The notes below the pieces were generated by a model. It made no database searches. It was not told the origin of the DNA and worked only from the letters and a program-made list of their open reading frames with translations. A program made the translations under genes and the position numbers. From Dromaius novaehollandiae (Eukaryota; Chordata; Aves; Casuariiformes; Dromaiidae), in the NCBI RefSeq assembly GCF_036370855.1, contig NC_088100.1, positions 39,752,254-39,816,253 of the forward strand: 64,000 bases of DNA. Direction: 5' to 3'. This document shows positions 37,117 to 47,850 of the stretch, in pieces (position 1 is the stretch's first letter; every line of letters starts with the position of its first letter).

Positions 37117-37193
37117 GTCTAATCTCAAAAGTCAGATTCATATATCTTTTCTTCAAGCAATCAGGTTCAGGATAGGCTCTTCACTGATCAGAC
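37117..37193 (-). ncRNA. SNORD50-family snoRNA copy with degenerate C and D boxes (possible pseudogene)
   Basis: The minus strand aligns over its whole length with the other two copies. The part before D' (CCTATCCTGAACCTGAT) is one base from that of the 35.9-kb copy. The C box reads GTGAAGA instead of RTGATGA (37184-37178), and the aligned D box reads TTGA instead of CTGA (37128-37125). The D-side guide carries several transitions (TATGAATCTGAC against TACGGATCTGGC). The terminal stem (37193-37186 with 37124-37117) keeps eight pairs, one of them G-U. An upstream CTGA (37135-37132) could act as a replacement D box. It is either decaying or a diverged paralogue such as SNORD50B. Confidence 0.72.
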
Positions 37194-37913
37194 ATACCAA
37201 TGGTTTTAACCATCACTTCAATATATCAAGCTTTTTAAATTAACCATAACATTTATTGTAATTCATACCTTTAAGATAGAAGCAGCTTTCAAACATCACT
37301 GCAAAGACACAAATGGCACAGGTCAGTTATACTAACAAAGCTTGCTACTACAACTTTTCTCTAAATCAGCCATTTAACAGTCACTCCACTTCCCCACTTG
37401 TAATGCCCTGTCTAAACAATAGAGCACCTTACAGGTAGCACTGCTGCAAAAGTTTTTCACTCCTACATTTCAACTTCATATACTGAGACAAAGCCTGGCC
37501 TTCAAAGGAAACCACTGACAGCTAGCAACATCATTAAATACCTTTTATTTAAAATACAGAATAAAATTACATTTTGTAGTAAGACAGCAAGATCACACCC
37601 TATCCTCCTTTATATTTTGACTTTTTAAATACAATCCATAAACTTGTCAATATTGAAAAAATGAACCAAATTAAATGAATTTCTTTGAAGATTAAATTCA
37701 CATAAGAGGCAAAGTTCAAGGCAGCAGGTACCACGATATCAGTTGATGAACAGTAAACAGTCATAGGCACATTTTTTGCCTACTGCAAATGTAGTTTTAG
37801 CTTAGCCTTTTTGAGTTAGTCTAGCTCCAGAGCTGAAACAGCCTTAATATAATTTAGCTTTAATTTGTCACCAAATTCACTTTTTAGTCATTAAAGTTTG
37901 CTTTCCCAAATAC

Positions 37914-37983
37914 CTGCATCTGAGCAAGCCTTAAGTTAACAGTGCTTCCTAAGAGTGCCAAAGCATAGGTGTCATCATTAGTT
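37914..37983 (-). other. SNHG5: Candidate SNHG5 exon between snoRNA introns
   Basis: A 70-base block with acceptor tctttcag|AACTAATG and donor GATGCAG|gtattt. It separates the first and second snoRNA copies. Confidence 0.62.
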
Positions 37984-38275
37984 CTGAAAGACCAACAATA
38001 CTTTGTTTCCTTGCCACAGCACCATTAATCCCAGACAAAGAATATTTCAAGTTAGATGTCAAACACCTCTTCTCTTTGTAGTTTCTAGTTTTCGCTGAGC
38101 AACAGCACACATTATGTCAACATGGACAGCAGAAGTGAGTTTAAATAAAGCACTAACATCCTTATGCACAGGCTGGAATGTGGTAGCATCTAGCTTGTAC
38201 ATGGGGACAGTAACATAAGTAACATAACCTGGGTAGTGACTGAAAAATTAAACAACTTTTCAAAGAATCTTAGCA

Positions 38276-38356
38276 GTGGTTTCATCTCAGAAGCCAGATC
38301 CGTATGAAGTTTCTCATCAACAAGTCAGGTTTGACAGTTTCATCATGATCTACCAC
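38276..38356 (-). ncRNA. SNORD50: Box C/D snoRNA, SNORD50 family, copy with altered D' guide
   Basis: On the minus strand: C box ATGATGA (38346-38340), D' CTGA (38328-38325), a well-formed C' box TTGATGA (38320-38314) and D box CTGA (38290-38287). The flanks GTGGT and ACCAC form a terminal stem. The guide before the D box (TACGGATCTGGCTT) matches the human U50 sequence as I remember it. The element before D' (AACTGTCAAAC) does not match the U50 D' guide except next to the box. U50 is known to guide 28S rRNA 2'-O-methylation. It lies in an intron of the SNHG5-like gene. Confidence 0.88.
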
Positions 38357-38502
38357 TTTCAAATAAATACAGTAGTACACTAAACATCGATGAATGGGAA
38401 CTGCAATGCACGTATTTTACAAAATAAGCTTTATGACATAAGTATGCATATATGCTGGAAAGAATACATTGTAATTAATAAAAAGTTTCAGCTGCTTATT
38501 AC

Positions 38503-38595
38503 CTCTATCTGTTGTACTAGAGTCACCAGGAAATCTCTCATCAGGCCACTTGACTTTCACATTCTTAAGACTGCTTGTTGATACACCATACAGTT
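38503..38595 (-). other. SNHG5: Candidate SNHG5 exon before the first snoRNA intron
   Basis: A 93-base block with acceptor atttttag|AACTG and donor AGAG|gtaata. The intron that follows holds the SNORD50-like RNA at 38276-38356. Confidence 0.6.
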
Positions 38596-39150
38596 CTAAA
38601 AATACAAACCAACCAACCAATTACAATGTGATCATGCAGAATATTACGCAATGCTTTAGGAACAACCAAGTTTCACTCTTCTGGATTCCCCATTCCTCCC
38701 GGTTTTCTTTTCCGAGCACAATCATTGGCTGCAGGCATTTGAGTTGCATACAAATTAAACTGAATACAGCTCCTGGATTTATTTCCAGCATTTCCAAAAA
38801 GAACAAACATTGGCTATACTCCCTATTTGTATCAAGAAATCACCACATGCCAGCTTTGTTTTCTTCACCTTATCATTAGTGCAAACTGACAATCAACAGC
38901 ATCTTGAAGCAATGTTTGTGAAATTTAGTGCGCATGCTTCAGACAGGCAGTTTACCAGCTCCTTCCAGCAATAGTTTGAAGTGAACCAAATAAACTATAC
39001 ACCACCTCAACTACTCACCTTAGCCTATACATTTCAAGACAGATCATGTCAAATAACATGTCTGAAAAGCAATCACACCTCCATTTAAGCTAACTGCATA
39101 CCTACTAATTCAATCACACATCTATATGGCCAATCACATTAATTCCTCAC

Positions 39151-39241
39151 CATTGGTCATTCAAAACATGCATAGCTTTCAGGAACATCCACTTGTGTGT
39201 ACCCAGCATTCTTCTAGTTCTGATGGTGTTTCCATGAAGGG
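39151..39241 (-). other. SNHG5: Candidate SNHG5 exon
   Basis: A 91-base block with acceptor attctag|CCCTTC and donor CCAATG|gtgagg. Its place in the exon chain is inferred. Confidence 0.5.
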
Positions 39242-39774
39242 CTAGAATTCAAATTAAACAAAAACTGGATTTTAAAATTGAAAATGCCCATTAGACACTT
39301 GCTGTGGTCTAGCATGATCATATGTATTAGTAAGTCAGAATCATGATTAACAAGTGCTGAAAATTGATTTTTTTAACACAGCAATTCAAAATTAGTCTAT
39401 TAAGAGACCTTCAACAATATTTGTCAAGTTGAAATTCTATACTATACTAGGAAGAGTCAGTCTGAATTTTTTGTGGACCCATTTGCAACAATCAGTATGT
39501 CTGAAGAAACAAAACATTTAAGCTTCTGTATCAAAGGTTTTTATGTAAGGAGGACTCGATGCATTTATTCACAATGCAATACTATTTCTGTCCACAGTTT
39601 GCAGGACCATAACCTCAATAATTATGTTTGAATATGATCATGTGTTAGAATTCATGTGAATCCTAATATGTCCAAGAGGGCCAAACAGCTAACTTGCACA
39701 TCATCTCCAAAATCAGTATAATTTAGTATCAGTTACCAGATGCTTTCACACATAGGCCTTCACACTTACTGAAG

Positions 39775-39930
39775 CCACAAAATCTCAGGAGAGCTGGGGT
39801 TGGAAGGGACCTCTGGAGATCACCTGGTCCAGCTCTCCTACTACAGCAGGCTGCCCATGTCCAGTTGGGTTTTGAACATCTCCAAGGATGGAGACTCCAC
39901 AATCTCTCTGGGCAAACTGCTCCAAAATAT
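39775..39930 (-). mobile_element. Avian CR1 LINE 3'-end fragment, antisense
   Basis: The plus strand reads 'gggttggaagggacctctgg', then 'tggagactccacaatctctc' and 'tgggcaaactgctcc', the well-known reverse complement of the avian CR1 3' end, so the element points along the minus strand. It is truncated and has lost an internal piece relative to the usual consensus. It lies in an intron of the SNHG5-like gene, in the same orientation as that gene. Confidence 0.92.
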
Positions 39931-40243
39931 TACAGCAAAAGAGATGAGACTAAAACCAACTGAATAAAGGGCTGGCCTTCACACAGTAAAGAGCATAAAA
40001 AGCTTAGGTAATTACCAATCAGTTTAAAAGCAACCATGAAAGTGTGACATACTATTGCTCCTTTTTGTCCCACTTGATAGTTATCCAAAGATGACAATCT
40101 CTGGCACCTGACAGGGAATTATTTTCAGACAGGCAAAAATAAGAAAACAGCCTAAGAACTGGAAGCACTTATTATGCTGATCAATGACAAAAATGTAACG
40201 TTCCTTCTACACCAACCAAGTGAAAAAAAATCCAGAACCATAC

Positions 40244-40299
40244 CTTAAAGCTTCTGTACAATATATCGGACACCACTGAGTACTTCCTCTTCATAGTAC
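40244..40299 (-). other. SNHG5: Candidate SNHG5 exon
   Basis: A 56-base block with acceptor tttttag|GTACTATGA and donor CTTTAAG|gtatgg. Both splice sites are good. No long reading frame. Confidence 0.6.
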
Positions 40300-41733
40300 C
40301 TAAAAATAAGCAAAATAAACTTAACACTCAAACAGCAATCAGATTTTTAGTAGCAAGCCATAAAAACACACACAATACTACATGATAATCATGAGCAATT
40401 TCTGTAGTCTTAGCAGTATGCTGAGTGTCAGAAGTGTTAATTTGCAGAAGGTCTTTTAGCAGCAAGAAATACAGCTACTTTGACATTACAAGCAAAGGAG
40501 TGACAAGTTACATCTACTTGAAATCCACTACTTAGGTAGTGGACCTAACGCAGTGACCTCTAGCATGTGTTTACTACTAACATTCAGAATTTTTAATGAA
40601 AATCCATTAGGTTAAGCCTTTAGTCCCTAAAGCGTAAGCATTACCTATTTTTAATAGTTTTGCATAATATCTAATTTTAACTACATATTTAGTATTCAAC
40701 CTACCACAAGCCAAAGAAACACATGAAGTTTTTGTCATGTCATGTAAGAGCACCTTTACAGTACAGAAATCCTGAAGAAATGTTTCTCATTCCACACTGT
40801 ATGACCCAGTAAACATAGCAATCCATTGCAGATTCATTACTAAACACAGTTTTGTTTCAGACAATTTAAACTATGAAAAACACGGGCTTATTTATTATAC
40901 CCCGTAACCAAGTCCTACTAATGGACTATGAGGATTCAAAATTTTTACTCTTTGGTCATTTAATGTCTGACCCAGGCTATCATGTCAGATACAGGCAGGT
41001 TAATTCAATATGGAACAACTGCAACCCACAACTACCTCCTAACCACTGCTTGCTGATGGAGCTTAAAATCCTAGCTGTGCTTTTTGTTCTTCTGCTCACT
41101 CTTCCAGAAAGCCTACTTGCTATGTGACATCAACTTCGCAAAAGGCAAATTGAAAAAACTCCTTAAACCACTGGAAGTTTTCTTTCATTTTAAAAAAGAT
41201 CCCTTTGTTCTAGGCTCCTCTCTCATTGCCTAACAATACGACATCCATATTTTAAGCGTTGAAGTAATCTTATGATTCATGTTTGTAAGGAAATCAAGGA
41301 TTTTTTTTATTCCTAGTGTGATTTCTTCTCAACCGATTAAGTAGATTTTACAGTCACTGTATATTTACAATTTTTGTAAGACAATTTAATGACACTTAGG
41401 ATTAAGCAAGTTGAAATGATACAAAGGAGCATACCAACCCCATATAAAATGAGCAAGTCAACTCCTTCTGCAAGAAGCCCTACTCGTCTTAGTAAAGTAC
41501 TTCATTCTTATCCAGACGTTTAGGCCGATTTAATTTATCGGCATCAGCCAGCGTTTGAAATAACTCCTCAAGCTACAGCTGAAAGACTGTATCGCCCTAG
41601 AAAGGGATTGCTCTCAACCCTAGCAATTAAAATCAGACACCACGTGCAGAAAGCAATCGTTAACCGGCCCCAGAAGACACCCAACGCATTTACTCCATAC
41701 GCCCGCACGGCGCGGGCGGTACCGGCTACCTAC

Positions 41734-41757
41734 CAAAATGGCGTAGGCCGGGCAGAG
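41734..41757 (-). other. SNHG5: Candidate SNHG5 first exon
   Basis: The minus strand reads CTCTGCCC, then GCCATTTTG|gtaggt, with the donor after 41734. The start is guessed from distance to the promoter motifs (ETS site 41864-41871 and ZNF143-like site 41827-41846), which would lie about 70-115 bases upstream. Confidence 0.35.
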
Positions 41758-41826
41758 CCTCACCAGGCGCCGCCCGCGCCGGGGCAAAATGGTACCCCCG
41801 CCGCCACGCGCGCGGCGGCCCCGGCA

Positions 41827-41846
41827 ACTACCCATCCCACAATGCC
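41827..41846 (+). promoter_or_regulatory. ZNF143/THAP11-like site
   Basis: ACTACCCATCCCACAATGCC resembles the ACTACAATTCCCAGAATGCC promoter element bound by ZNF143/THAP11. An ETS-like CCGGAAGC on the minus strand (41871-41864) is 18 bases away. Confidence 0.65.
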
Positions 41847-41920
41847 TCGCGCCGCGCACCGTCGCTTCCGGCGGGCAACGCGCCCCACCACCCTCTCGCC
41901 CCCTCCCCGCGGAAGCGCGA

Positions 41921-41940
41921 GGCATACTGGGGCGTGTAGT
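41921..41940 (-). promoter_or_regulatory. ZNF143/THAP11-like site, inverted relative to the first
   Basis: The minus strand reads ACTACACGCCCCAGTATGCC, a close match to the same element. It faces the site at 41827-41846 across 74 bases and has an ETS-like CGGAAGC on the plus strand just to its left (41910-41916). Confidence 0.68.
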
Positions 41941-42823
41941 CCGTGCCCTCGGTGCCGCGGATGCAGCGGGGCGGCTTATCCCGGTGGTCCGGCCCTCGCG
42001 GCACGGCCTGACATGGCCTAGTACCCTCTCCCCGACTCCCCTTCCACGAGCGAGTCTCACCGCCACCTCGAGCCTCAACTGTTATGAGGCGTCGCTAAAG
42101 AGCGAGAACGCGCTAAAAAGGCCGAGCCTCGTAAAAAGGAGGGCATTAAAAAAACGCCTAGGTACCCCTCCAACCCTGCCCGCGCGATCAGCGAAAACCA
42201 CCCACAAGCCCCGCCGCCACCTCACCCACCGCCGCTGACTCTCCGCAGGAGAAGAGGGGGTGGGGGGGCGCTCGCCGCCTTTATGTGGAGGCGGCGGGAT
42301 GGGAACGAGGCTGGCCCCGCCCCGCCTGGCCCCGCCCCTTGGCGCCTGTTGCCCCGCGAGCCGCAGGGCGGGCTCCGCCGTGACCTGGCGCGGGGCTGCG
42401 TCTCTGCCGCCCGGCGCGCGCGGAGGGGGTGGGCGACCGTTACCCCGCCCTGTCCCGCCTCCGTTGGGCCTGGGCGGCCGTGGGCGGCAAAGCGCTGCGC
42501 GGCGTCGCCCGGCCCCTCGCTAACGGGCCGGAGGGAGGCCGTGGGGAGCAGGAGCCGTTTGAGACCCAGAGCGTTGACGTGTTTTCCGCAGGCTCCTCCC
42601 GCTGAGGGAGATGGGGCGCTTCTGAGGGCCGCGGCCGCCTTTCAGCCCCCCAGCGTGGCAGCGTGCTCACAGGGTGGTGCTTCCCCTCTGTTTTCAGAAA
42701 AAAGGGCATTAGTCAGCTTTGTTTAGCATTAAATGCAATGCATAGCTCAGCACCTGCTGATTAATTTCGGTTAAAGTTGCCCTAGGGTAAGAGGCCACAG
42801 CCTCTGGTTGCCTAGCCTCCCCT

Positions 42824-42842
42824 CCCCCCCCCCCCCCCCCCC
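42824..42842 (+). repeat. Homopolymer run of 19 C
   Basis: Uninterrupted C run at the edge of the second CpG island. The length may be inaccurate in assembly. Confidence 0.9.
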
Positions 42843-45598
42843 GGAGTCTGGCCTGCAGGCCTGTGTCAGCCTCCGGGGCTTTGAGCTCCGTGCTGCTGTG
42901 GGGTCGGGCTGCTCTGCCTGTGAGGTGGCAGGAATGCAAGGGCTAAAGAGAGCGCTACTCTCTGCAGCTTGCAATGGCGATGTGCCCTGAGAGGAAGGAA
43001 AGAATGAGTACTTAAGCCTGGTGTTTGATCATGGTGCTGTTCATACATTTTGCGTTAAAGGATCTTTGCATAAGATGTGTAGCTAACAAGTAAACACAAG
43101 AACCTAATACAGCTCTACCTCCTAAACCTAAAAAAAGATATTTTTCATTGAACACTTGTTTCCTATGTCTGTCTTCTGTTATTCTTTCCTAGGGATCCAA
43201 CTTGTTAACTTTTTATTCCATAGCTCTGCCTAAGTGTTTCAACTTTCCTTTGTCTCTAATTAGATCTCTCTGAAACCTTACCACATGCACACCCTTTTGC
43301 TTTTTGGAAACAGCATGCAATGCTCTGTAATATTCCAAGTCATCAATGCTGAAAAATTTCTTCTTACCCACAGCAGACAGAAAGCTTTCTGGAATGCATA
43401 TTATTTCTTTCTGCAGTTTTCACTCTAGAAAGCCTAAGGATACAGTTCCCCAGCAGACCTTAGAGTGGGCTGCCCCAATGCTGACACATCTTTAGCCATC
43501 ACAGCACTACTGGAAGTTGTACAATTGCAGCCAGAAAGCTGATTAGTTTTCAGCTGAATCAGCCTCCTGTGCAGGTGTGGAAATGTTAGTGAAAGGGATG
43601 GGAACAGGAATCTGGGCTACACGGGAGATGGCAGCATCACTGCAGCCCAAATGACATTTAAACTGCTATGGAACCACATCCTGAATTCCAATAATCTATG
43701 TGGAGGTTCTCTGTAATTGTTTATAAATAGTCTCTAACTTTATTGCCCACCTTGTTATTGAGAGGTTTATCGAGTATATCATTCCATTTAGTAGAGGAAA
43801 ATCAAGAAAAAAAAAAAGGAAAAGGGGAGAAAAGTTCAAGAAATTGTTCAGTGTTTTGGCAACAACTTGTAAAGAACACTACAAGAATTGGTGGTCCACA
43901 ATTACAGATGGACTTTCAATAGAAGAGAGTCTTATCCATTGGGAGCTGGTAAAGAAAGTCTAGGAAATGGTGTTTTACAATAGTAACATATCCAGTAATT
44001 TTATTCCTAAAGTTATTAAGATTAATACTATCAAGAAAACTAAATAGTAGACACAAAAGCTTAAGCTTATTTTCTTCTGAGGCCACTGAGTGAGATGATA
44101 CTCTTCTTTTTCTCTCTCCTATTCTTCCACATCCCATTCTACCTGAGATCATCTTCTTGCCTGCAAGCAGAGTGGTCCAAATGGCATATTGCAAGCTACA
44201 GCCAGTCTACCACCTTTTCAGCTGTAATCTGAGGCATCAGATAAATGATCTGTGTGCTGCCTTTTTCTCTAAGTGCCTCCTACCTGCAGTTGTTGAAGCT
44301 CCTATTTCTGTATGAGAGGAGAATGCAAAGCTAGAAGCATCAGGGAATAGTTGCTAGTGCCTTAGGTAAGCCTCAGCAGGTGAACTTGCACACAGGCAAG
44401 CAGTTAGTTTATGCAGGTGTATCAATATGGCCTGTTGGGAAAGACCCCAAACTGACATTTCCCATGCAGCGCTGAAAATGTTAAACCACTCTTCCTTAGT
44501 GACATCAGGGTTAAAAACAAGCAAAATAATCACAGCACTTAACTATGATTTGTTTATCCTTGAAGAAAGAAGGCAGCTCCTTACTGTTCCTTTCCTAAAT
44601 GCTAAATAATTACGTTTTTTATACAGCACTCTGTGGAGAACTTTTACATATGTTATTCTCTTGAAGAAAGGAATTTCTTGTCTGGGGGAAAAACAGAGAC
44701 ACTCATAATTTAAGCCCAAAGTATATTATATAAAGCAGAAATGAGTACTGTTTTAGCTTACCATTGACAATAAGAATAGTCTATAAATAATGAGATGACT
44801 AAGGGCCTGTCCAAAGTTGTGGGGTCCTGCTTTGCATTGTGAGCTTTGCAGATGAAGCATGAGCATGCACTTCCTGACGGGAATCTTACATCTTGCAATG
44901 CTACTCCACGCCAGCTTTTGCAATTTGGCCGAAGAAACTTCTCCTCTAAGTCCTGCTAGAATTTAGCGTACTAGTCTACTAGCAGTGCCTGAATGAACAC
45001 TGTGTACAAACATTTCATCCCCAAAGTGCCTCATATTTCTCAGTATCACCTAAGTCCACTAGTGCTGGACAAGCTTGTGGGTCAAGTGAAGTACAGCTTT
45101 ATTGTAGTTAGACAATAAAATTGAATTCGTGAATTACAAGGGTAAAAAAGATAACCAAAAGAAATTGAAAGGTATACCACCATTCCAGACTATATTTTAA
45201 AATACTGTTCCTTCTTGGGTGCTTTTTTTTTTCCTTCGAGGCTTCTACATCTTTAAGCTATATCCCAGGTGTTAGGATGAGGGTGCAACCTATACAGAAG
45301 TACCTCATCCTCAAACTCTCCCTAGAGACAGTTCATACTAAGGTTAGTGTGAACCATAAACCTGGCTGCCATCAAACAAATTGCTTCCTAGTTTAGCTCA
45401 CCACACAGCTGCATGTTTATGCACAGTGTAAGTGCTGGTAGAAAGGAGTGCTGGGTATAATGCTGGGAGCATACAGGATTGCCTCTTTTAAGGCTTGCAC
45501 AAATTTAGACCAGGCTAAAGCAAGCACAGTCTGAAAAGCTGGTATTTGGATTATCTCAAGGACTTTTCAGCTCCAGGCAACACTCTCTAAGTTCTCCT

Positions 45599-45704
45599 CT
45601 TTTTTTTAAATCTTTTTAAATTTCTTTCTTTTTCTTGTTCTTTTTTGTGTTCTTTTTCTTTCTCTTTTTTTTTCTCTCTCCCCCCACTTCCCCTCTCTTC
45701 CCAT
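45599..45704 (+). repeat. Polypyrimidine tract
   Basis: About 106 bases, nearly all T and C: T-rich first (ttttt/tctttc), then C-rich near 45677-45704. A low-complexity tract without a single clear period. Confidence 0.8.
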
Positions 45705-46085
45705 TTTAAATCTGGCTTCCTGGCTTTTCTCCAATAGTCTTGCAGCTTTGATGACTCACATCTCTTGGTTTAGTTTGGGGTTGTTACTGGTGCATCCTTT
45801 GGGATGCTGAGTTCCCCTCCCCTCTCATCTTCCAAGCAGGAAGTCTATTGTATACGGCTTTAATGTCTTCCTTCTTAGAACGGATGGTACTCATTGTAAA
45901 ATCATAAAGTGCATCATAGAATGCATCAGCAGTGAAACAATTTTGTCTAGCTTATGATTTTGACCCTGTTCTTAACTTTTTATAGAGACCAGGGTCAATT
46001 ATTTATACTTCTCAAATATGTATTTTCTGATTTTTAGCCACTACAGTGTTACAGAAAAACAAACACATTTTGTTTATGATAAATG

Positions 46086-47850
46086 AGATCATAGAAACAT
46101 AAGAACAGCTGTACAGGGTCAGACCATAAGTCTATCTCCCCCAGTATCCTGCCTCCAACTGTAGCCAAAAGTGAATGCCTAGGGAGGGATGTAGGAATAG
46201 AACAAGCACGTAGTGATCCTTTCTCTGAATATTCTCCCAGCATCTAGGAATGTAAAACTCAGAGACATTTGAGAGATGTTTTTGTGAATGTAACAACCAT
46301 CAATTAATTTGTCATCTGTAAATTTACCAAGTCTATGCTGGAATCTCTATAAAATTTTAGTATCCACAATGCCCTTTGCAAGGAGTTCCACAGCTTAATT
46401 AGCATTATGGGAAAAAACACCTCCTTTGGTTTGCTTTGTACCACTCATCATTAGCTTATTGCGTAGTTTTAGAAGAAGCAGTGGGCAATCCATCCCTGTG
46501 CAGCCATTTCCTTCTACCAGTGATTTTATACATCCCCATGAAAACTTTCTCTCCACCATTGTCTGTTTTCCAGGCTGAAAAATCCTTGTTTACGTAATTG
46601 TTCCTCACATGGGAGTCAATTCTTACCTTTGACCTTACTGTCATTGCTCTTTTTTAAACTTTTTTCTTTATGAGATGGAGATCCTAAAATAATTCAAGAA
46701 GCAGCCTGTATTCAAGAACCAGCCACAACATGGGTTTATACAGTAGCATAATGACATTCTCTATTTTCTTCTCTGTTTCCAGGCAATTCCCAAACTTTGG
46801 TTTACTTTTTTGATTATTACTGTGCATGGTGCTGACATTTCTACAGAACTATCCATCATGACTGCAGGATCTCACTTCTGAGCAATAAAGGTCAGAGTCT
46901 ATCATTTTATATTTGATATTATGATTGCTTTTCTCAATGAGCAGTATGTTATATTGATGCATATTGAATTTCATGTGTTGTTGTTATGTCCACTCAGTTT
47001 TTAAGCCTATTCTGCAGCTCTTTATTTTTCAGCCATGAATAATCAACTGATCAATTTCTTTACCCCTCTGCTTATCACCTTTTGCAGGTCAATTATGAAT
47101 ATGTTGAACAGCTCATGTCACTACAAATTTCTGCGGTATTCTTCCTCCACTGAAAATGAACCATTTACTTCTACCCTCTGTTTCCTATCTTTCAACCTCT
47201 TATCCTATGTCTGCTTAGCTTCCCTAAAAAAGAGGTCTTGCTGAAAGTTTTCTGGAAACCCATGCACTATATCTGCAAAACCTCCCATATCACATGCTTG
47301 CTGATAAGAAGCATGACTTAACTTTACAGAAAGTGTTCTGACTTTTCCTGTATAGACCATGCTTATCCAAGCTCCATTAACTGTGTTTTTTATTATAAGC
47401 TTCTATTATTTGTCTGGTATGGATGTCAGGCTTAGTGTGGTATAGTTTCTTGGATTTTGCTAGAACCTTTTTAAAACATTGTAATCATGTTTGCTACTTT
47501 CCATTCTTTAGTACAAGATTAATTTTGAGTGAAAGCTTCCTTACATACCACAGTTAGTAATATTCTAGTTCAAATATTTCATCTGGGTTCCTCTGGAATA
47601 CTATGTGACGCTGTTTAAACAGCAATGTCCTCAAGAAGTTTGGAACAACTTCCCTGATGAATGCCTCATAAGGGTTCTGGTATGGGAAACTTCCACAATC
47701 TTCCACACTGAACACAGAAGCAAAAAATTAATGCAATTGCACGGCCTAGTTTTCTCTGAACATTCTTTTTACACCCTGCAGGCTTCCTACACCCCATATA
47801 TTTGAAAAGGGATATATTATTGTATAGTGGCATTTACTTTATTCTGGCAT
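46086..47850 (-). mobile_element. Ancient CR1-type LINE, about 1.8 kb of the 3' part, antisense
   Basis: The plus strand shows the landmarks of an old CR1 element read backwards: 'aaacataagaacagctgtac' plus 'gggtcagacca' at its 3' end, then 'ggagttccacag', 'ttttccaggctgaaaaatcc', 'gggtttatacagtagcataatg' (split by changes), 'attatgaatatgttgaacag', 'tttcctatcttt' and 'cataccacagttagtaat'. These appear in the same order as in reptile and bird CR1 elements. It covers the 3'UTR and the end of the reverse-transcriptase ORF, with many stops and indels, so it is inactive. The left end is sharp; the right end is approximate. Confidence 0.82.

Larger units (their letters stand above)
34815..41757 (-). 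ncRNA. SNHG5: SNHG5-like snoRNA host gene (U50HG), spliced long non-coding RNA
   Basis: In human, SNHG5 lies next to SYNCRIP on the same strand and carries SNORD50A and SNORD50B in introns. Here the minus strand has three SNORD50-type snoRNAs between a chain of short exon-like blocks with good GT-AG borders: 40299-40244, 39241-39151, 38595-38503, 37983-37914 and 36340-36298. A first-exon donor is likely at 41734 (TTTTG|gtaggt) and a terminal-exon acceptor at 35733 (acttag|ACC). None of the exons has a convincing coding frame. The 5' end is placed at a pyrimidine-containing start (CTCTGCCC from 41757), weakly like the 5'TOP starts of snoRNA hosts. The 3' end is uncertain; the nearest canonical AATAAA on this strand reads from 34836 to 34831. 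The identity rests on synteny and the snoRNAs; the exons are inferred from splice sites. Confidence 0.8.
41600..42650. promoter_or_regulatory. CpG island, SNHG5 promoter, possibly bidirectional
   Basis: About 1 kb of GC- and CpG-rich DNA upstream of the SNHG5-like exons. It holds an inverted pair of ZNF143/THAP11-like sites and ETS-like sites. A CACGTG E-box lies at 41641-41646, and several ATGGC/CAAAATGG motifs lie at 41735-41792. No TATA box was seen at a useful position. The symmetric arrangement allows transcription both ways; no plus-strand gene was recognised. Confidence 0.82.

Noticed and set aside
37132..37135. CTGA taken as the true D box of the middle snoRNA copy
   Set aside because: Alignment with the other copies puts the D box at 37128-37125 (TTGA), and using CTGA leaves seven unpaired bases before the terminal stem. 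Kept only as an alternative.
40873..41127. 84-codon plus-strand open frame ending in a hydrophobic stretch
   Set aside because: It lies in the first intron of the SNHG5-like gene on the opposite strand, with no other sign of coding.
41608..42726. Open frames of 87-152 codons in the second CpG island
   Set aside because: Same compositional cause; no recognisable domain, and they overlap the promoter motifs.
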